A stretch of 41,697 nt of DNA from Tubiluchus corallicola (taxonomy: Eukaryota > Priapulida > Priapulimorpha > Priapulimorphida > Tubiluchidae): assembly GCA_030141605.1 (NCBI GenBank), contig JAQGDQ010001427.1, positions 1 through 41,697 of the forward strand, written 5' to 3'. The notes below the pieces were generated by a model. The model searched no databases and was not told the origin of the DNA. It worked only from the letters and a program-made list of their open reading frames with translations. Made by a program: the position numbers and the translations under genes. Shown here piece by piece: positions 1 through 16,790 of the stretch. Within the stretch, counting starts at the first letter, position 1, and each line of letters starts with the position of its first letter.

Positions 1-92
1 TATAAATTATTCTTTTATGATAACGATAGTGTATGAAACATAATTTAATACAGTATGATGTAATAATTTTGAGGTCACTGTGTGCTTAACGT

Positions 93-597
93 CATTATAT
101 CAGGGGTGTGCAAATTATCTGACTAGCCGGGCCACATTAAACTTTCCCGCAATTCCTGCGGGCCACAGGCAGTTTGATCAGGGAGCCAAGTACAGAAAGG
201 CCTAATAACAATTTTTTTGCATCCGACCTGCATACATCATTACTACTGCACTACTACACTCAAGAAACTATTTAGAAGTTATTAAAATTTATATTACAAA
301 CCACATATTTCTACTTTTGGGACAGATAGTGGTAATTTCATTACAATGCATATTAGTAATGTGTATCACACAGTCTGTGTAGTACACTAACATTAAGCTA
401 CAACCGTCTTGTAAAGGTTAATGGCATCCGATCTAGTAGAAAAAACTACCCGCACTATCTTTGGGATCGTGGCACGGACTTCGGCTGGATACACTCAATT
501 AATCGCCCGGGCCGCACTTTCATTAAGTTGACAAATCTCTTCGCGGGCCGCACAAATTCTCTCGGCGGGCCGCAATTTGCACACCCCTGCATTATAT
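93..597. mobile_element. hAT-type MITE with 8-bp target duplication
   Basis: A 489-bp element at 101-589 begins CAGGGGTGTGCAAATT and ends with its exact reverse complement AATTTGCACACCCCTG. It is flanked by a perfect 8-bp direct repeat, CATTATAT, at 93-100 and 590-597. An 8-bp duplication with CAGGGG-type ends is the hallmark of the hAT superfamily. The interior is GC-richer than its surroundings, repeats the motif GGGCCGCA, and has no transposase-sized reading frame, so it is non-autonomous. Confidence 0.9.
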
Positions 598-949
598 TGT
601 ACTGAATGTGATAATAATAATAAATAAATGAAAAAAAAACCTTATATTTTTCCACAAATTAATTGCCGATTAAGGATTTAAATAAGTGTATCAGTTCATA
701 TTTTGCTATACATACTCATTTATTTCTTGTTCATCTTTGCTTCATTGTTTAACATTGTTGAAGTTTCTTCTAATGGTGCTTTTTTCTGTGTCTAAGGACT
801 ACCAGCCAGGTGCTTCTGCAAGGCACAGATATCACACGTGCAAACCAAACGTGGCAAGCCTCCAAAATCACCACCTGGTAGTTTTAAACAGCATTCGCCA
901 TGCGGCGCCAAACTGGCCCCAGATTCACACTTGCTTCAACCACCAATTA
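598..949. other. gene-free spacer
   Basis: No exon, RNA gene or clear repeat is recognised here. Open frames on the plus strand between about 686 and 1117 show no family resemblance and no splice context. The right part may be the decayed tail of the adjacent minus-strand LINE fragment. Confidence 0.4.
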
Positions 950-1649
950 GTCATGGATATTTTGCTAATTTGGCATGTTGTTATAAACTGCATTTGGTGC
1001 AACAATCTCCATGGCATTCAGATTATTTCGTTCATTCACTACTGTCACATTAAAATGTATATTTACGAATGTCAAAACCTGACCGCTCTTCAAACAGTTT
1101 TAAATTATGTCCTCTAGTTTTAGAATCAACAACTAAATTAAAGAATTTTTCAGGCAAAATGTCTTCTTTCCTAGTCAATATTTTGTAAACCTCAGTAAAA
1201 TCTCCATGACGTCTTCTTAATTCAAGCGTGGTAAAACTGCAATGCTTCAATTTTTCTAAATATTTCAGTATTTTGTAAACCTCAGTAAAATCTCCATGAT
1301 GTCTTCTTAATTCAAGCGTGGTAAAACTGCAATGCTTCAATCTTTCTAAATATTTCAGTATTTTGTAAACCTCAGTAAAATCTCCATGATGTCTTCTTAA
1401 TTCAAGCGTGGTAAAACTGCAATGCTTCAATTTTTCTAAATATTTCAGTATTTTGTAAACCTCAGTAAAATCTCCCCGATGTCTTCTTAATTCAAACGTG
1501 GTAAAACTGCAATGCTTCAATCTTTCTAAATATTTCAGTATTTTGTAAACCTCAGTAAAACCTACACGATGTCTTCTTAATTCAAGCGTGGTAAAACTGC
1601 AATGCTTCAATTTTTCTAAATATTTCAGTGTCTTAATAGTTTCTAGCAT
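950..1649 (-). mobile_element. non-LTR retrotransposon C-terminal fragment, internally tandem-duplicated
   Basis: The minus strand encodes the region after the reverse transcriptase domain of a CR1/L2/Jockey-like LINE. Visible landmarks are LELRRHHGDFTEVYKIL, then RGHNLKLFEERSGFDIRKY, then a frame-broken VVNERNNLNAMEIVAPNAV that matches the usual VVNEWNSLP block. A 90-bp segment coding 30 residues is repeated about five times in frame from about 1190 to 1640, which no intact LINE shows. It lies in intron 3 of SDR copy A, opposite to that gene. The LINE class is judged only from motif style. Confidence 0.75.
1190..1640. repeat. 90-bp minisatellite born from LINE coding sequence
   Basis: About five near-identical 90-bp units, with the landmark ATTTTGTAAACCTCAGTAAA recurring every 90 bp (1180, 1270, 1360, 1450, 1540). 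The period is a multiple of three, so the minus-strand LINE frame stays open throughout. Confidence 0.9.
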
Positions 1650-1714
1650 CTTCTTTGTTATACAGCCTTTTTGTTCTGTTATTTACATGTAACAATGGAG
1701 GTTTTTGGTTTCAG

Positions 1715-3912
1715 TTTGGGGTAATACATGGTACTTATCTTGCACTAAAGTACATGGGCAAATGTAATGGTGGTAAAGGAGGAGTAATTATCAATACTGC
1801 TTCAATGCATGGTAAAGTATGTTTTCGTGATTTCTTATGAGAATGCCATGTTGTCAGTTTTTGTAAATCTAGTTTCGTAATGGAACAGAAAAGTAATGGG
1901 TAGATATTATGGTCACTCTGAGCTGATTTCATTGTGTACAACTGCTTTACTTCGTTACTTTTAACTGTTATTGATTGAGCGATCCTTAAGGAAGGTTAGC
2001 AGATAGATGGGATCTCTCCCGGAAAACGGTTATCTGCACCAGGTGTTTATTTCGTTGAGGGATGATGTGTTCTCACATTGGGTGCCTCTTTCTCTTTCTC
2101 ATTTTGGAAGATTAGGCTTGGCAGTGAGTTAGGTACCGGTTCTGCCTCAACGACTTATATTAAGTACGTTTCTGGAGTCGAGTTCTAGATTCCGACTTGC
2201 AGAATGCTAAAAAAGTTTTTGTGTAGAATTAAGGTAGTAGCTAGGCTTCCAATGAAAACTGCTGCATACCTGAGGGAGCACAAAAGCTCTTACCGTAGGT
2301 GACATTTTTCCCCAAAACAGTATTTTTAGTTTCTATCTTACATTGCAGGGCTGCGGCCAATGTGGCATTTGTGTACATATACGGGTACCAAATATGCAGT
2401 GGTTGGATTTTCTCGATCAGTAGCAATGGTAAAGTAATTTCATTAAATAACAAATTTAAATCATTAAACCATTGTCATTCATCAGCATTAATATCATAAT
2501 CATTGTCATCATTATCATCAACATCATTAACATCGTCATTATAATTTTCTTGCATCTGTTTTCTTACATATTTTCCTAGTTGTTGTTAATATAATTAATT
2601 TAGTCTCATCCATTTTGAGCATAGCTGTTAAGTTAATTTCTTCTGCTACGTTCATAGGCCCGGGAAGTGGGGCGGAGCGCCGGGGGGCGGGCGCCAACCA
2701 CAAAATTTTTAAACTGCTAGAATGCCAGAGAACCATTTTCGAAGAAAAAATATGAAGTCATACAGTTGCTAAAGGAAAGAACAATTGAAAGAAAAACTGC
2801 TTTATTCTCAAGACCAGTTCTTAATACTTGTCAAATAGCAATCTTGCAATCAGGTAATCGTTCGGTGTTAGAAATTCCGAAACTGAAAACAGCTGAACAT
2901 CGGCAAGGAGCCGCACAAGGCAAACGGCGCGCATGTGGCAAGAGAGGGAGAGAGGAGGCAGTATGTTCGCATAAGGCAAAAAACGTTATCTCGGCGCGAG
3001 GCCCCCCTGGAAGGTGAGGCCCCGGGGAAGTATCCTCGCTTCCCCCATGAAATAGGCCCTGCATAGCACTGTAATGCAGTGTTAATTAGTAATTTTATAA
3101 CTTTTATTTTTGTATGTGCTAAATGGATGAATAAATAAATCTAAATCTCAGTCCAGTCAGTTAAATCCGTGTCATTACATAATTTTACACATCACGAAAG
3201 ACGTATTCAAAAATGCACATTTGTGTAGTAAGAGTTGAATTTTCTGTGCTCACAGTTCGATTTCTTACAGCTAGATGAATCAATAGTTAATAGCGGATAC
3301 GGAGTCAGGATAAACTGCCTCTGTCCTGGCTACACACCGACAGACCTCAAACCTAAATTCGTTAGTAAAGAATTCACACAAAAGGCGCTACCATGGTTAG
3401 AAGATGTTGCAGCAAACTACCCTTGCAAGTGCGTTTAATTTTATTTTTTGGTGTTTTGTATTTGTTTCATGTTAGAGTTTGCATTTTATGCTATGTTTAT
3501 TCACATTTACAAACTCTTTCCTGTGCATGCTAATGAAATATTAAAAGTGTGTAGTTTTAGATTCTTACTACTTTTCCCGTTTATTGAGTAACACTGATTT
3601 TGGACTTGCAGACAGGCGGGCATTTTCATGCATTTACAAAGTTTTAATTTCGTCAATTTTTTTTAACTGTAATTGCTGAATAAGTCGAGTGACACTCGTA
3701 GAAATATTTTTGCATCCAATTTATCGTATCTTGATTTGCATCGTGTCACACAAAACTTATGTGCTTTTATGTTGTCTAGGGCAGAATGGATGCAACATGC
3801 GTTTAATCGAATGGTAGAAGACGATACTCTTAATGGTGCCTGCATTATGGTGAGATGCACAGATGGTGAAACTCTGCATTATCCGGGCGACCATATCTCT
3901 TTTGCGTTTTAG
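1715..3912 (+). CDS. SDR-family dehydrogenase, HPGD-like, copy A (3' four coding exons)
   Basis: Coding exons are 1715-1811, 2349-2428, 3271-3428 and 3780-3912 (stop TAG 3910-3912), all with AG/GT borders and compatible phases. They match exons 4-7 of the complete copy downstream. Family features are the catalytic serine in NTAS, the YTGTK catalytic Tyr-Lys pair, and the CPGYTPTD segment after the active site, as in NAD-dependent 15-hydroxyprostaglandin dehydrogenases. Exons equivalent to 1-3 (TGxxxGxG cofactor loop, NNAG) are absent from 1-1714. They may lie left of the window, since intron 3 here holds inserted elements, or copy A may be a 5'-truncated duplicate. No stop or frameshift is seen. 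It differs from copy B at about 6% of exon 3271-3428, giving L/I, P/V, Q/K, E/K and V/I changes. Substrate is unknown; prostaglandin oxidation is only inferred from the family. Confidence 0.85.
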
Positions 3913-3923
3913 CCACAATTTTC

Positions 3924-3929
3924 AATAAA
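3924..3929 (+). promoter_or_regulatory. poly(A) signal AATAAA of SDR copy A
   Basis: AATAAA lies 11 bases after the stop codon, followed by a T-rich stretch. The same arrangement is kept in copy B. It sits just before the 46-bp array, so most transcripts probably end before or inside the array. Confidence 0.6.
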
Positions 3930-3950
3930 TTGTTTTTTATTGTTGAGTAT

Positions 3951-4655
3951 AAATGTTAGCATGGTGGATATAAATATAGTTTGGCTTCATGAGTTTAAAT
4001 GTTAGCATAGTGGATATAAATATACTTTGGCTTCGTCAGTTTAAATGCTAGCATGGTGGATATAAATATAGTTTGGCTTCATCAGTTTAAATGTTAGCAT
4101 GGTGGATATAAATATGCTTTGGCTTCATCAGTTTAAATGTTAGCATGGTGGATATAAATATGCTTTGGCTTCATCAGTTTAAATGTTAGCATGGACTGCA
4201 TGGTGGATATAAATATAGTTTGGCTTCGTCAGGTTAAATGTTAGCATGGTGGATATAAATAAACTTTGGCTTTGTCAGTTTAAATGTTAGCACGGTGGAT
4301 ATAAATATAGTTTGGCTTCATCAGGTTAAATGTTAGCATAGGGGATATAAATATAGTTTGGCTTCATGAGTTTAAATGTTAGCATGGTGGATATAAATAT
4401 ACTTTGGCTTCGTCAGTTTAAATGTTAGCATGGTGGATATAAATATAGTTTGGCTTCATTAGGTTAAATGTTAGCATAGTGGATATAAATATACTTTGGC
4501 TTCATCAGGTTAAATGTTAGCATGGTGGTTATAAATATAGTTTGGCTTCATCAGTTTAAATGTTAGCATGATGGATATAATTATAGTTTGGCTTCGTCTG
4601 TTTAAATGTTAGCATGGTGGATATAAATATAGTTTGGCTTCATAAGTTTAAATGT
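3951..4655. repeat. 46-bp minisatellite downstream of SDR copy A
   Basis: About 15 units of 46 bp, each with AAATGTTAGCATGGTGGATA followed by TAAATATAGTTTGGCTTC and a variable GTCAGTTT or ATCAGTTT end. The same family, with about eight units, follows copy B, so the array predates the duplication and has changed copy number since. Confidence 0.9.
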
Positions 4656-5198
4656 TGATTGCTGTATCAGAACAATTCTCAACTTCTGTTTTTATTTTTT
4701 GTTTATTTTCTTGGTTTTAATAAGCAAAGCAACAAAATTTGGACGGCAAAATTAGCATAGACGTCCGGTTTAATTTTCAAATAGTTTCTTCTGGAATTAA
4801 TACCGTATGGATAATCGCTTGAACATCCTAGTGTGTTTACAAGTCTAATAACCTGTTTTCTTATTTTTCTTGATTTGCAAATAAATTCTCTTTATCATCA
4901 ATATTTCGTTTGCAAAAACAAATGTCCAAATTTAAATGTCTCCATGATCAAGTGTACTCTCTAAGCTCCTCATTGGATCTAATGAAACCACTGCAGTGGA
5001 TGCAGTGGATTTCTTGGATCCTGCAGTGGTTTCATTAGATCCAGTACAATCCCACTAGAATAGCAGGTATTCTGAAGAAGGAAGGTGCGGATACGTACGC
5101 CAGAATATTTCTTGTGTTTCTGTTACAGATAAACATGGTCAATATCTTGAGATAAATCAATTGATACATCAGTAAAAACATAAAAACATTTTTATTAA

Positions 5199-5439
5199 AG
5201 GAAAACCGGACGACTGATTAGACTCAATCTCATTTACTGTCCAAAACATACATTTTCTTGCCTATAAAAGTTAACGATTGCTTCTTACGTTTGAATAATT
5301 AGCTTACAAAGTTAATTAACGACACCCGAACACAACTATTGCTACGTCATCATCATATGCCCATTACGTCTATTGTAGACATTGGGCGGACAGAACTCTA
5401 AAATAAAAGAAATCTGCCTTCAGACAGGTAAATGCAGGA
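5199..5439 (-). mobile_element. TTAA-flanked MITE, truncated copy (block A)
   Basis: The terminus AGGAAAACCGGACGA follows TTAA at 5195-5198. It matches, in inverse orientation, the right end of the two full copies in the ACE introns. The far end is lost at the duplication border. TTAA target sites are typical of piggyBac and Kolobok elements; an AGG terminus fits Kolobok better. Confidence 0.65.
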
Positions 5440-5456
5440 GTAATCCAGCAAAAAAT

Positions 5457-5535
5457 GAGGGAGAGAGAGAGAGGGGGGGAGAGAGAGAGGAGAAAGACAG
5501 ACAGAGAGAGGGAGAGACAGAGAGAGAGAGAGAGC
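5457..5535. repeat. GA-rich microsatellite
   Basis: Imperfect (GA)n with GGG and CAGA interruptions, ending 46 bases before the CWC27-like exon. Confidence 0.85.
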
Positions 5536-5580
5536 ATTTTAGCTTATTTTTCACCATTGAATTTGTGCATTTTATTATAG

Positions 5581-5693
5581 AGAAGCATTACGTAAAGAAG
5601 CCAAGGAGATCAAAAACCAACTGATAGCAGAGAGAAAGAAAGATAAAAATGTGCAGAAAGGTGAAGACCAGCAACACGAGTCCATTTCAAATG
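5581..5693 (+). CDS. orphan exon resembling CWC27 C-terminal region
   Basis: A 113-bp stretch between a good acceptor (TTTTATTATAG) and donor (GTATGT) is open in one frame starting GAA at 5582. It encodes 37 charged residues beginning EALRKEAKEIKNQLIAERKK. From memory of the family, this resembles the segment of CWC27, a spliceosome-associated cyclophilin, that reads LRKEARQLKRELLAAKQKK in human. No neighbouring CWC27 exon was found on either side, and block B lacks a counterpart. It could be one exon of a gene extending left, a duplicated exon, or a chance open frame. Confidence 0.45.
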
Positions 5694-5966
5694 GTATGTC
5701 ATGATGAACAAATTACTTGTGAACATGTTAGTTCTGTAGTTACGTTGTTGAATCACCATAAATGCTGCAGTTTGTTATTGTCATGATTGATTTTTAAACT
5801 CGTCTTTATATAAAAATCGATGAATTGCTATCGATCTAGAAATCTATGTGTTGCTTATACTTAAATTTCATTCTTCATTCCTAAACCTGTTTCGTGCACC
5901 ATCACAAAATCAATGTACCATGGCGGGATGCTGCAAAAGTTATTAGTTAAATTATGCGGGATGCAG

Positions 5967-6285
5967 CCCAGCTGCAAATATGCTGCTTACAATAGGAAAA
6001 AAATCACTTATGGGAAACCTTTAAATATCAAGAAAAATTCAACTCAAGTTTTTTTATTACAGGCACTTGAAAACATTTATAGTTAAAACAAAACAACAAA
6101 AATATGCTGCTTACAATAGGAAAAAATCACTTATGGGAAATCTTTAAATATCAAGAATAGTTCAACTCAAGTTTTTTTATTACAGGCACCTAAAAACATT
6201 TATAGTTAAAACAACACAACAAAAATATGCTGCTTACAATAGGAAAAAATCACTTATGGGAAATCTTTAAATATCAATATAATTC
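5967..6285. repeat. ~125-bp tandem repeat, about 2.5 units
   Basis: AATATGCTGCTTACAATAGG recurs at about 5977, 6100 and 6226, followed each time by AAATCACTTATGGGAAA and, in the first two, AACTCAAGTTTTTTTATTAC. The function is unknown. Confidence 0.8.
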
Positions 6286-6289
6286 AACT

Positions 6290-8048
6290 CAATAATCAGA
6301 GCATTCGTAGCATACATCTTGCTAACTAAATAAAATTTTAAATTACTGCATCTTGTCAGTAAGATTAAAAATACATTTTTGGCTAGTGAGTGGCGCACCC
6401 TGGAGGGTGAATCAGCAACATTATACCAATTGGCGCAAACAAGCCATTGTTCTGACATCATCCATTATACTCTGCCTATAACTTTAATTCAGTAAAAGCT
6501 GCTGCTGCTGGCTTTGCGTTAGGTAAATAAACGAACACTAGGTATAATGTTCGCGCATTGTTGATTATAAGTGGGTTTATAAGCAAAATTAGTCTATTAG
6601 TCTAGTTACATAAGTCTTTCCAGCAGGTAAGTGAAATGCAAAGTAATATAGATTTGCACGGAAAGTTTTTTGGGACATAATTTAACATTTCCTTTTCTTC
6701 CCCTGATTTATGTGGCGTAGTGACGTCATGTAATGGCAACTTCAGAACAGTATTACGGGAGATTTAAAATGAAAACAAACGAAAATTCCTTTCAATGCGA
6801 AAACGATGTGCGCATAAAATTGCTGTAAATTAGTGTAATTTTTTAAGGCGATTTTTCTGAAACCTACTTCAGGTCTTTTCTTATCCTTACTGATAACATT
6901 AGCTGCTGTCAGTATTATTAACAATCAAAACAAAGAGTTCTTAAACAAGAAATTTTCAGTAGGGGTTCGTTAAGTGGTATTAAGATTTACTGTACATAAA
7001 ATTATGTATATAAGTTTTAAACTTTGTACTTGTGTGCATTTTAATTTGACTAATTTGAGGTGGTGCTGTTTAGTATCTGTAATGTTATTGATTTTTGTGT
7101 AACTTTGACTTGTTTGAAAGCTGAAAAATATGAGAATGCCTTCATTTGTATAATATTTGTGATTATGATTTAATATAAACTCATGTCTGGGTTTGCCAGA
7201 TGAAAGCCGGAAGACGTTGGTCTCAATTTTCGTATTGTCCGTATTTACCGATACTAAGCTAATATAGTAGGCTTCGTGTATTAGACTCACAGTAATGTAG
7301 AATCAATTGCCTCAAAAATGTCTAGTACGGGCTGCTCCGATGCAAAAGTACATAAAAAGTGTCGACAATTGACTCATATAACTCGCCATAATTGATTCTA
7401 TATTTTTTCTGCACATGTTTAAATAAGATACTTTTGTGTGACTGACGAGGTTTGACTATTTTTATGTCGTCTTACTTCGTTTTGCGCACAATAATATTAC
7501 GTAGAAACAATCACGTTAAGTACAGTCATTACACGCTGCCCGGTTACACTGACGTAATGATGTAAACAAAGTGACGGCCCGCCAACTGGCGGTCAGTTCG
7601 CGAAACAACGGACTGCATCCATACAATTCGGGATTTTTTGACGGTCCGAATTTTGTCCGATTCTTCCGATATCTGTAAAAGAAAGATGTGAGTGTAGGAT
7701 GTTTCTGAAGTAAAAATAATGTCATGATTTAAAAAAGAAAAATGTGAGATTTGTTGGAGATGTAATAATCTGCTTGTAGTAATTGATAACAAAGAAATGA
7801 TGTTATGAGTAAATATTGAAGAATTGTGCATTATAAATAATACTACTATGTAAATCTTATTATCTTTACATTGTAAATTGCTATCTTTACAGTAAGAATG
7901 TTGTAAAATTGTAAATATATAAAAGTACTAAAAGATTGCTGAATAAATTAATGCATATAATTTGACTCTCAGTATTGAATGAATCATAGTATCACTTTCA
8001 TTGATAATAGTCAAAACTTTACATAGCAAAAAGCAAAATGAAGCTCCT
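6290..8048. other. gene-free stretch with diverged repeats
   Basis: No exon is recognised. A stretch near 6740-6900 (AAAATGAAAACAAACGAAAA onward) resembles 9860-10000, suggesting two old copies of one interspersed repeat. The remainder is AT-rich with no identifiable feature. Confidence 0.4.
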
Positions 8049-8590
8049 TTGTGGTTGGCATCCTTCTGTCTCGGAAGACAATGGAGTGTGCGTCAAGAGA
8101 GTCAGTTACTGATCACATTGATGGAGCTGCAGCGTCGACTGTGGCTGAGCAGTCCGATCCTTGAACGTCTCCAGGGCACACGCCTGGGCAAGGTGTATGG
8201 AGATCCTGAGTTGCCCAGACAACAGGAACCCTCTCTCTTACTCCCTGGTGTAATCCAAAGGAAAGCGGAGCGATACGTTTGGCACCAGGTTGGCTGCAGG
8301 AGCTGCCGGAGTCAGTGAGCATGCTGCACTGGTCCGCCTTTGGGGCTCCACTCCTGATTTGGAAGGTTTACTCCTCTACACATGGCCGTTGGGTCACTTG
8401 ACCTTCTCCGCCCTCTAGCCGTTACACAGCTCCTCCGCCTAGTGTCAAGATACAGTGTGGGCATCCCCCGCAAGCCTACAGCACCTGGTATCCCTAGGCG
8501 GTCACGCATCCAAGTACTAACCAGGCTCTACTTTGCTTAACTTCGGTGATCAGACGAGAACCGGTGTTTTCGACATGATATGCCCGCAGT
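8049..8590 (-). mobile_element. 5S-rRNA-derived SINE-like element, copy 1
   Basis: On the minus strand the element starts at 8590 with a complete, diverged 5S rRNA (8472-8590, 119 bp). Next come about 420 bp of unrelated body ending in GGATGCCAACCAC. The same body and 5S head recur at 40349-40875, where a 13-bp target duplication shows retroposition. 5S heads provide an internal RNA polymerase III promoter in SINE3-type elements. No clear target duplication is seen at this copy. Confidence 0.8.
8472..8590 (-). pseudogene. 5S rRNA-like head of SINE copy 1
   Basis: Read on the minus strand, it keeps the 5S landmarks TCTCGTCTGATCACCGAAGT, AGCCTGGTTAGTACTTGGAT and GACCGCCTAGGGATACC, ending GGTGCTGTAGGCTT. 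Departures in the stem regions (for example GTTCTCGTC) and the attached body argue against a functional ribosomal gene. Confidence 0.85.
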
Positions 8591-9019
8591 CTAAATATGT
8601 TACTACATGCAATTTAGCCAGACAACAGCTATTGGCGAAACTGCCCTTCACACGTGATTTACGAACTTTGTGAAACTTATCTGCTTGCATATGTGTACAG
8701 TGTACATAAGCCTGATACTGACACGTAGTTTGCTGTGGGATTATAATACTTGCCTAGATGCGAAGAACTGAGGTATGTGAACTTTCTGTATGATATTCCC
8801 TGAGCAACGTTACTAGTTAATTTAACTACTTATTGATTCTTGTTTATGTTAGACAACAAATATTTAAAAGCATTTTATCATTATTTGCACGAGAATGCTT
8901 TATGAAATGATTGGGCGTTTCTAGTTTTTTGTAGTTGCGCTTGTGCAGGGTTTGATTTCAAAGTTTGGAGAGTTTTAGTTGACAATTTCAGGCTGAGGTC
9001 AACATTACTTCCCATAATT

Positions 9020-15081
<6,062 letters not shown>

Positions 15082-15092
15082 CAACAATTTTC

Positions 15093-15098
15093 AATAAA
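15093..15098 (+). promoter_or_regulatory. poly(A) signal AATAAA of SDR copy B
   Basis: AATAAA lies 11 bases after the stop codon, in the same sequence context as in copy A. Confidence 0.6.
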
Positions 15099-15117
15099 TT
15101 GTTTTTTATTTTTGAGT

Positions 15118-15492
15118 ATAAATGTTAGCATGGTGGATATAAATATACTTTGGCTTCGTCAGTTTAAATGTTAGCATGATGGATATAAATATAGTTTGGC
15201 TTCATCAGGTTAAATGTTAGCATGATGGATATAAATATAGTTTGGCTTCATCAGTTTAAATGTTAGCATGATGGATATAAATATAGTTTGGCTTCGTCAG
15301 TTTAAATGTTAGCGTTGTGGATATAAATATAGTTTGGCTTCGTCAGTTTAAATGTTAGCATGATGGATATAAATATCGTTTGGCTTCGTCAGTTTAAATG
15401 TTAGCATGGTGGATATAAATATAGTTTGGCTTCATCAGTTTAAATGTTAGCATGATGGATATAAATATAGTTTGGCTTCATCAGTTTAAATG
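15118..15492. repeat. 46-bp minisatellite downstream of SDR copy B
   Basis: About eight units of the 46-bp family found after copy A, here more often with GCATGATGGATATAAATA. Confidence 0.9.
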
Positions 15493-16095
15493 TAAATTTG
15501 TAATTGACCAATAAAATGCCTTTGCTATTAATAAAGATTATCCAAGTTTTGCAATAAACTATGTTTATATCTGTTGATTGCTGTATTGGTCAGAACTATT
15601 CTCAACTTCTGTTTTTAATTTTTGTTTATTTTCTTGGTTTTAATAAGCAAAGCAACAAAATTTGGACAGCAAAATTAGCATAGACGTCCGGTATAATTTT
15701 CAAATAGTTTCTTCTGGAATTAATACCGTATGGATAATCGCTTGAACAGCCTAGTGTGTTTATACGTCTAATAACCTGTTTTCTTATTTTTCTTGATTTG
15801 CAAATAAATTCTCTTTATCATGAATATTTCGTTTGCAAAAACAAAATTAATGTCCAAATTTAAATGTATCCATGATCAAGTGTACTCTCATTGGATCTAA
15901 TGAAACCACTGCAGTGGATGCAGTGGATTTCTTGGATCCAGTACAATCCCACTAGAATAGCAGGTATTCTGAAGAAGGAAGGTGCGGATACGTACGCCAG
16001 AATATTTCTTGTGTTTCTGTTACAGATAAACATGGTCAATATCTTGAGATAAATCAATTGACACATCAGTAAAATCATAAAAACATTTTTATTAA

Positions 16096-16520
16096 AGGAA
16101 AACCGGACGATTGATTAGACTCATTCTCATTTACTGTCCAAAACATACATTTTCTTGCCTATAAAAGTTAACGATTGTTTCTTATGTTTGAATAATTAGC
16201 TTAGAAAGTTAATTAACGTCAACCGAACAACTATTGCTTACATCATCATCATCATCATACGCCCGTCACGTCTATTGTAGACATTGGGCAGGCAGAATTC
16301 TAAAATAAAAGAAATCTGCCTTAGACAGGTAAACGCAGCAGAAACTAACCACAGCTTGCGCAATGACAGGCATCTTCCCTGCACGTCAAGCACGTTTGCG
16401 TAAGCGAAGATTGCCATAAGATGTTGATGTGATGTCACAAAAATAAGCTCTACGTCACACTGACGTTCAGACGAACACTGCAGTTCATGATCATGCGTAA
16501 CACGGTACCATAGATATACG
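16096..16520 (-). mobile_element. TTAA-flanked MITE, partial copy (block B)
   Basis: AGGAAAACCGGACGATTGA follows TTAA (16092-16095). The interior matches, on the minus strand, the ACE-intron copies at GGGAAGATGCCTGTCATTGC and GCGTAACACGGTACC (read in opposite senses). An internal piece near 16245-16330 (CATCATCATC then AGACATTGGGCAGGCAG) looks like the tail of an RTE-type or SINE insertion. Confidence 0.6.
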
Positions 16521-16597
16521 TAGCCAGAATATTTCTTGGTTTGTTTACTTCAAGGATCTTCAGATAACTCAAATGATTAGTCAGTAAAATCATATTT

Positions 16598-16603
16598 TTT
16601 ATT
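16598..16603 (-). promoter_or_regulatory. candidate poly(A) signal of METTL27-like gene
   Basis: AATAAA on the minus strand about 190 bases after the stop codon, the first such hexamer noticed downstream. Confidence 0.4.
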
Positions 16604-16790
16604 AATCAGTCAATTGTTCAAACAAATTAATCACACGAAAGTGCCTTAATATCATAATTAATGTGCTTTGTAAATAATATAGAATATAAAAAATCAAATT
16701 TTATGAGTAACATAGATTAAAAACAATATAGAAATTTAATTGCAAATCACCGAAATTTCTATCACACATTAAAACTAGTAAGTTAAAATT

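Larger units (their letters stand above)
1624..5439. repeat. tandem segmental duplication, block A
   Basis: Homologous to 10803-16337 from TTCAGTGTCTTAATAG through the four SDR exons, the 3' 46-bp array and part of a TTAA-flanked MITE, ending near AAATCTGCCTTCAGACAGG. Introns as well as exons are conserved, so this is a genomic duplication and not retroposition. Block B is longer mainly because of insertions at 11019-11402 and 11869-12999 and a long GA tract. Confidence 0.9.

Noticed and set aside
686-1117. 143-codon plus-strand frame before SDR copy A, considered for missing exons 1-3
   Set aside because: It contains neither TGxxxGxG nor NNAG motifs and overlaps the antisense LINE remnant.
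8001-8318. Plus-strand open frames of 105 and 86 codons at 8001 and 40347
   Set aside because: They run antisense across the 5S-derived element in both copies and match no protein family; open by chance.
8472-8590. Functional 5S rRNA gene
   Set aside because: Stem positions are altered, there is no T-run terminator right after it, and it is fused to a retroposed body that recurs elsewhere with a target duplication.
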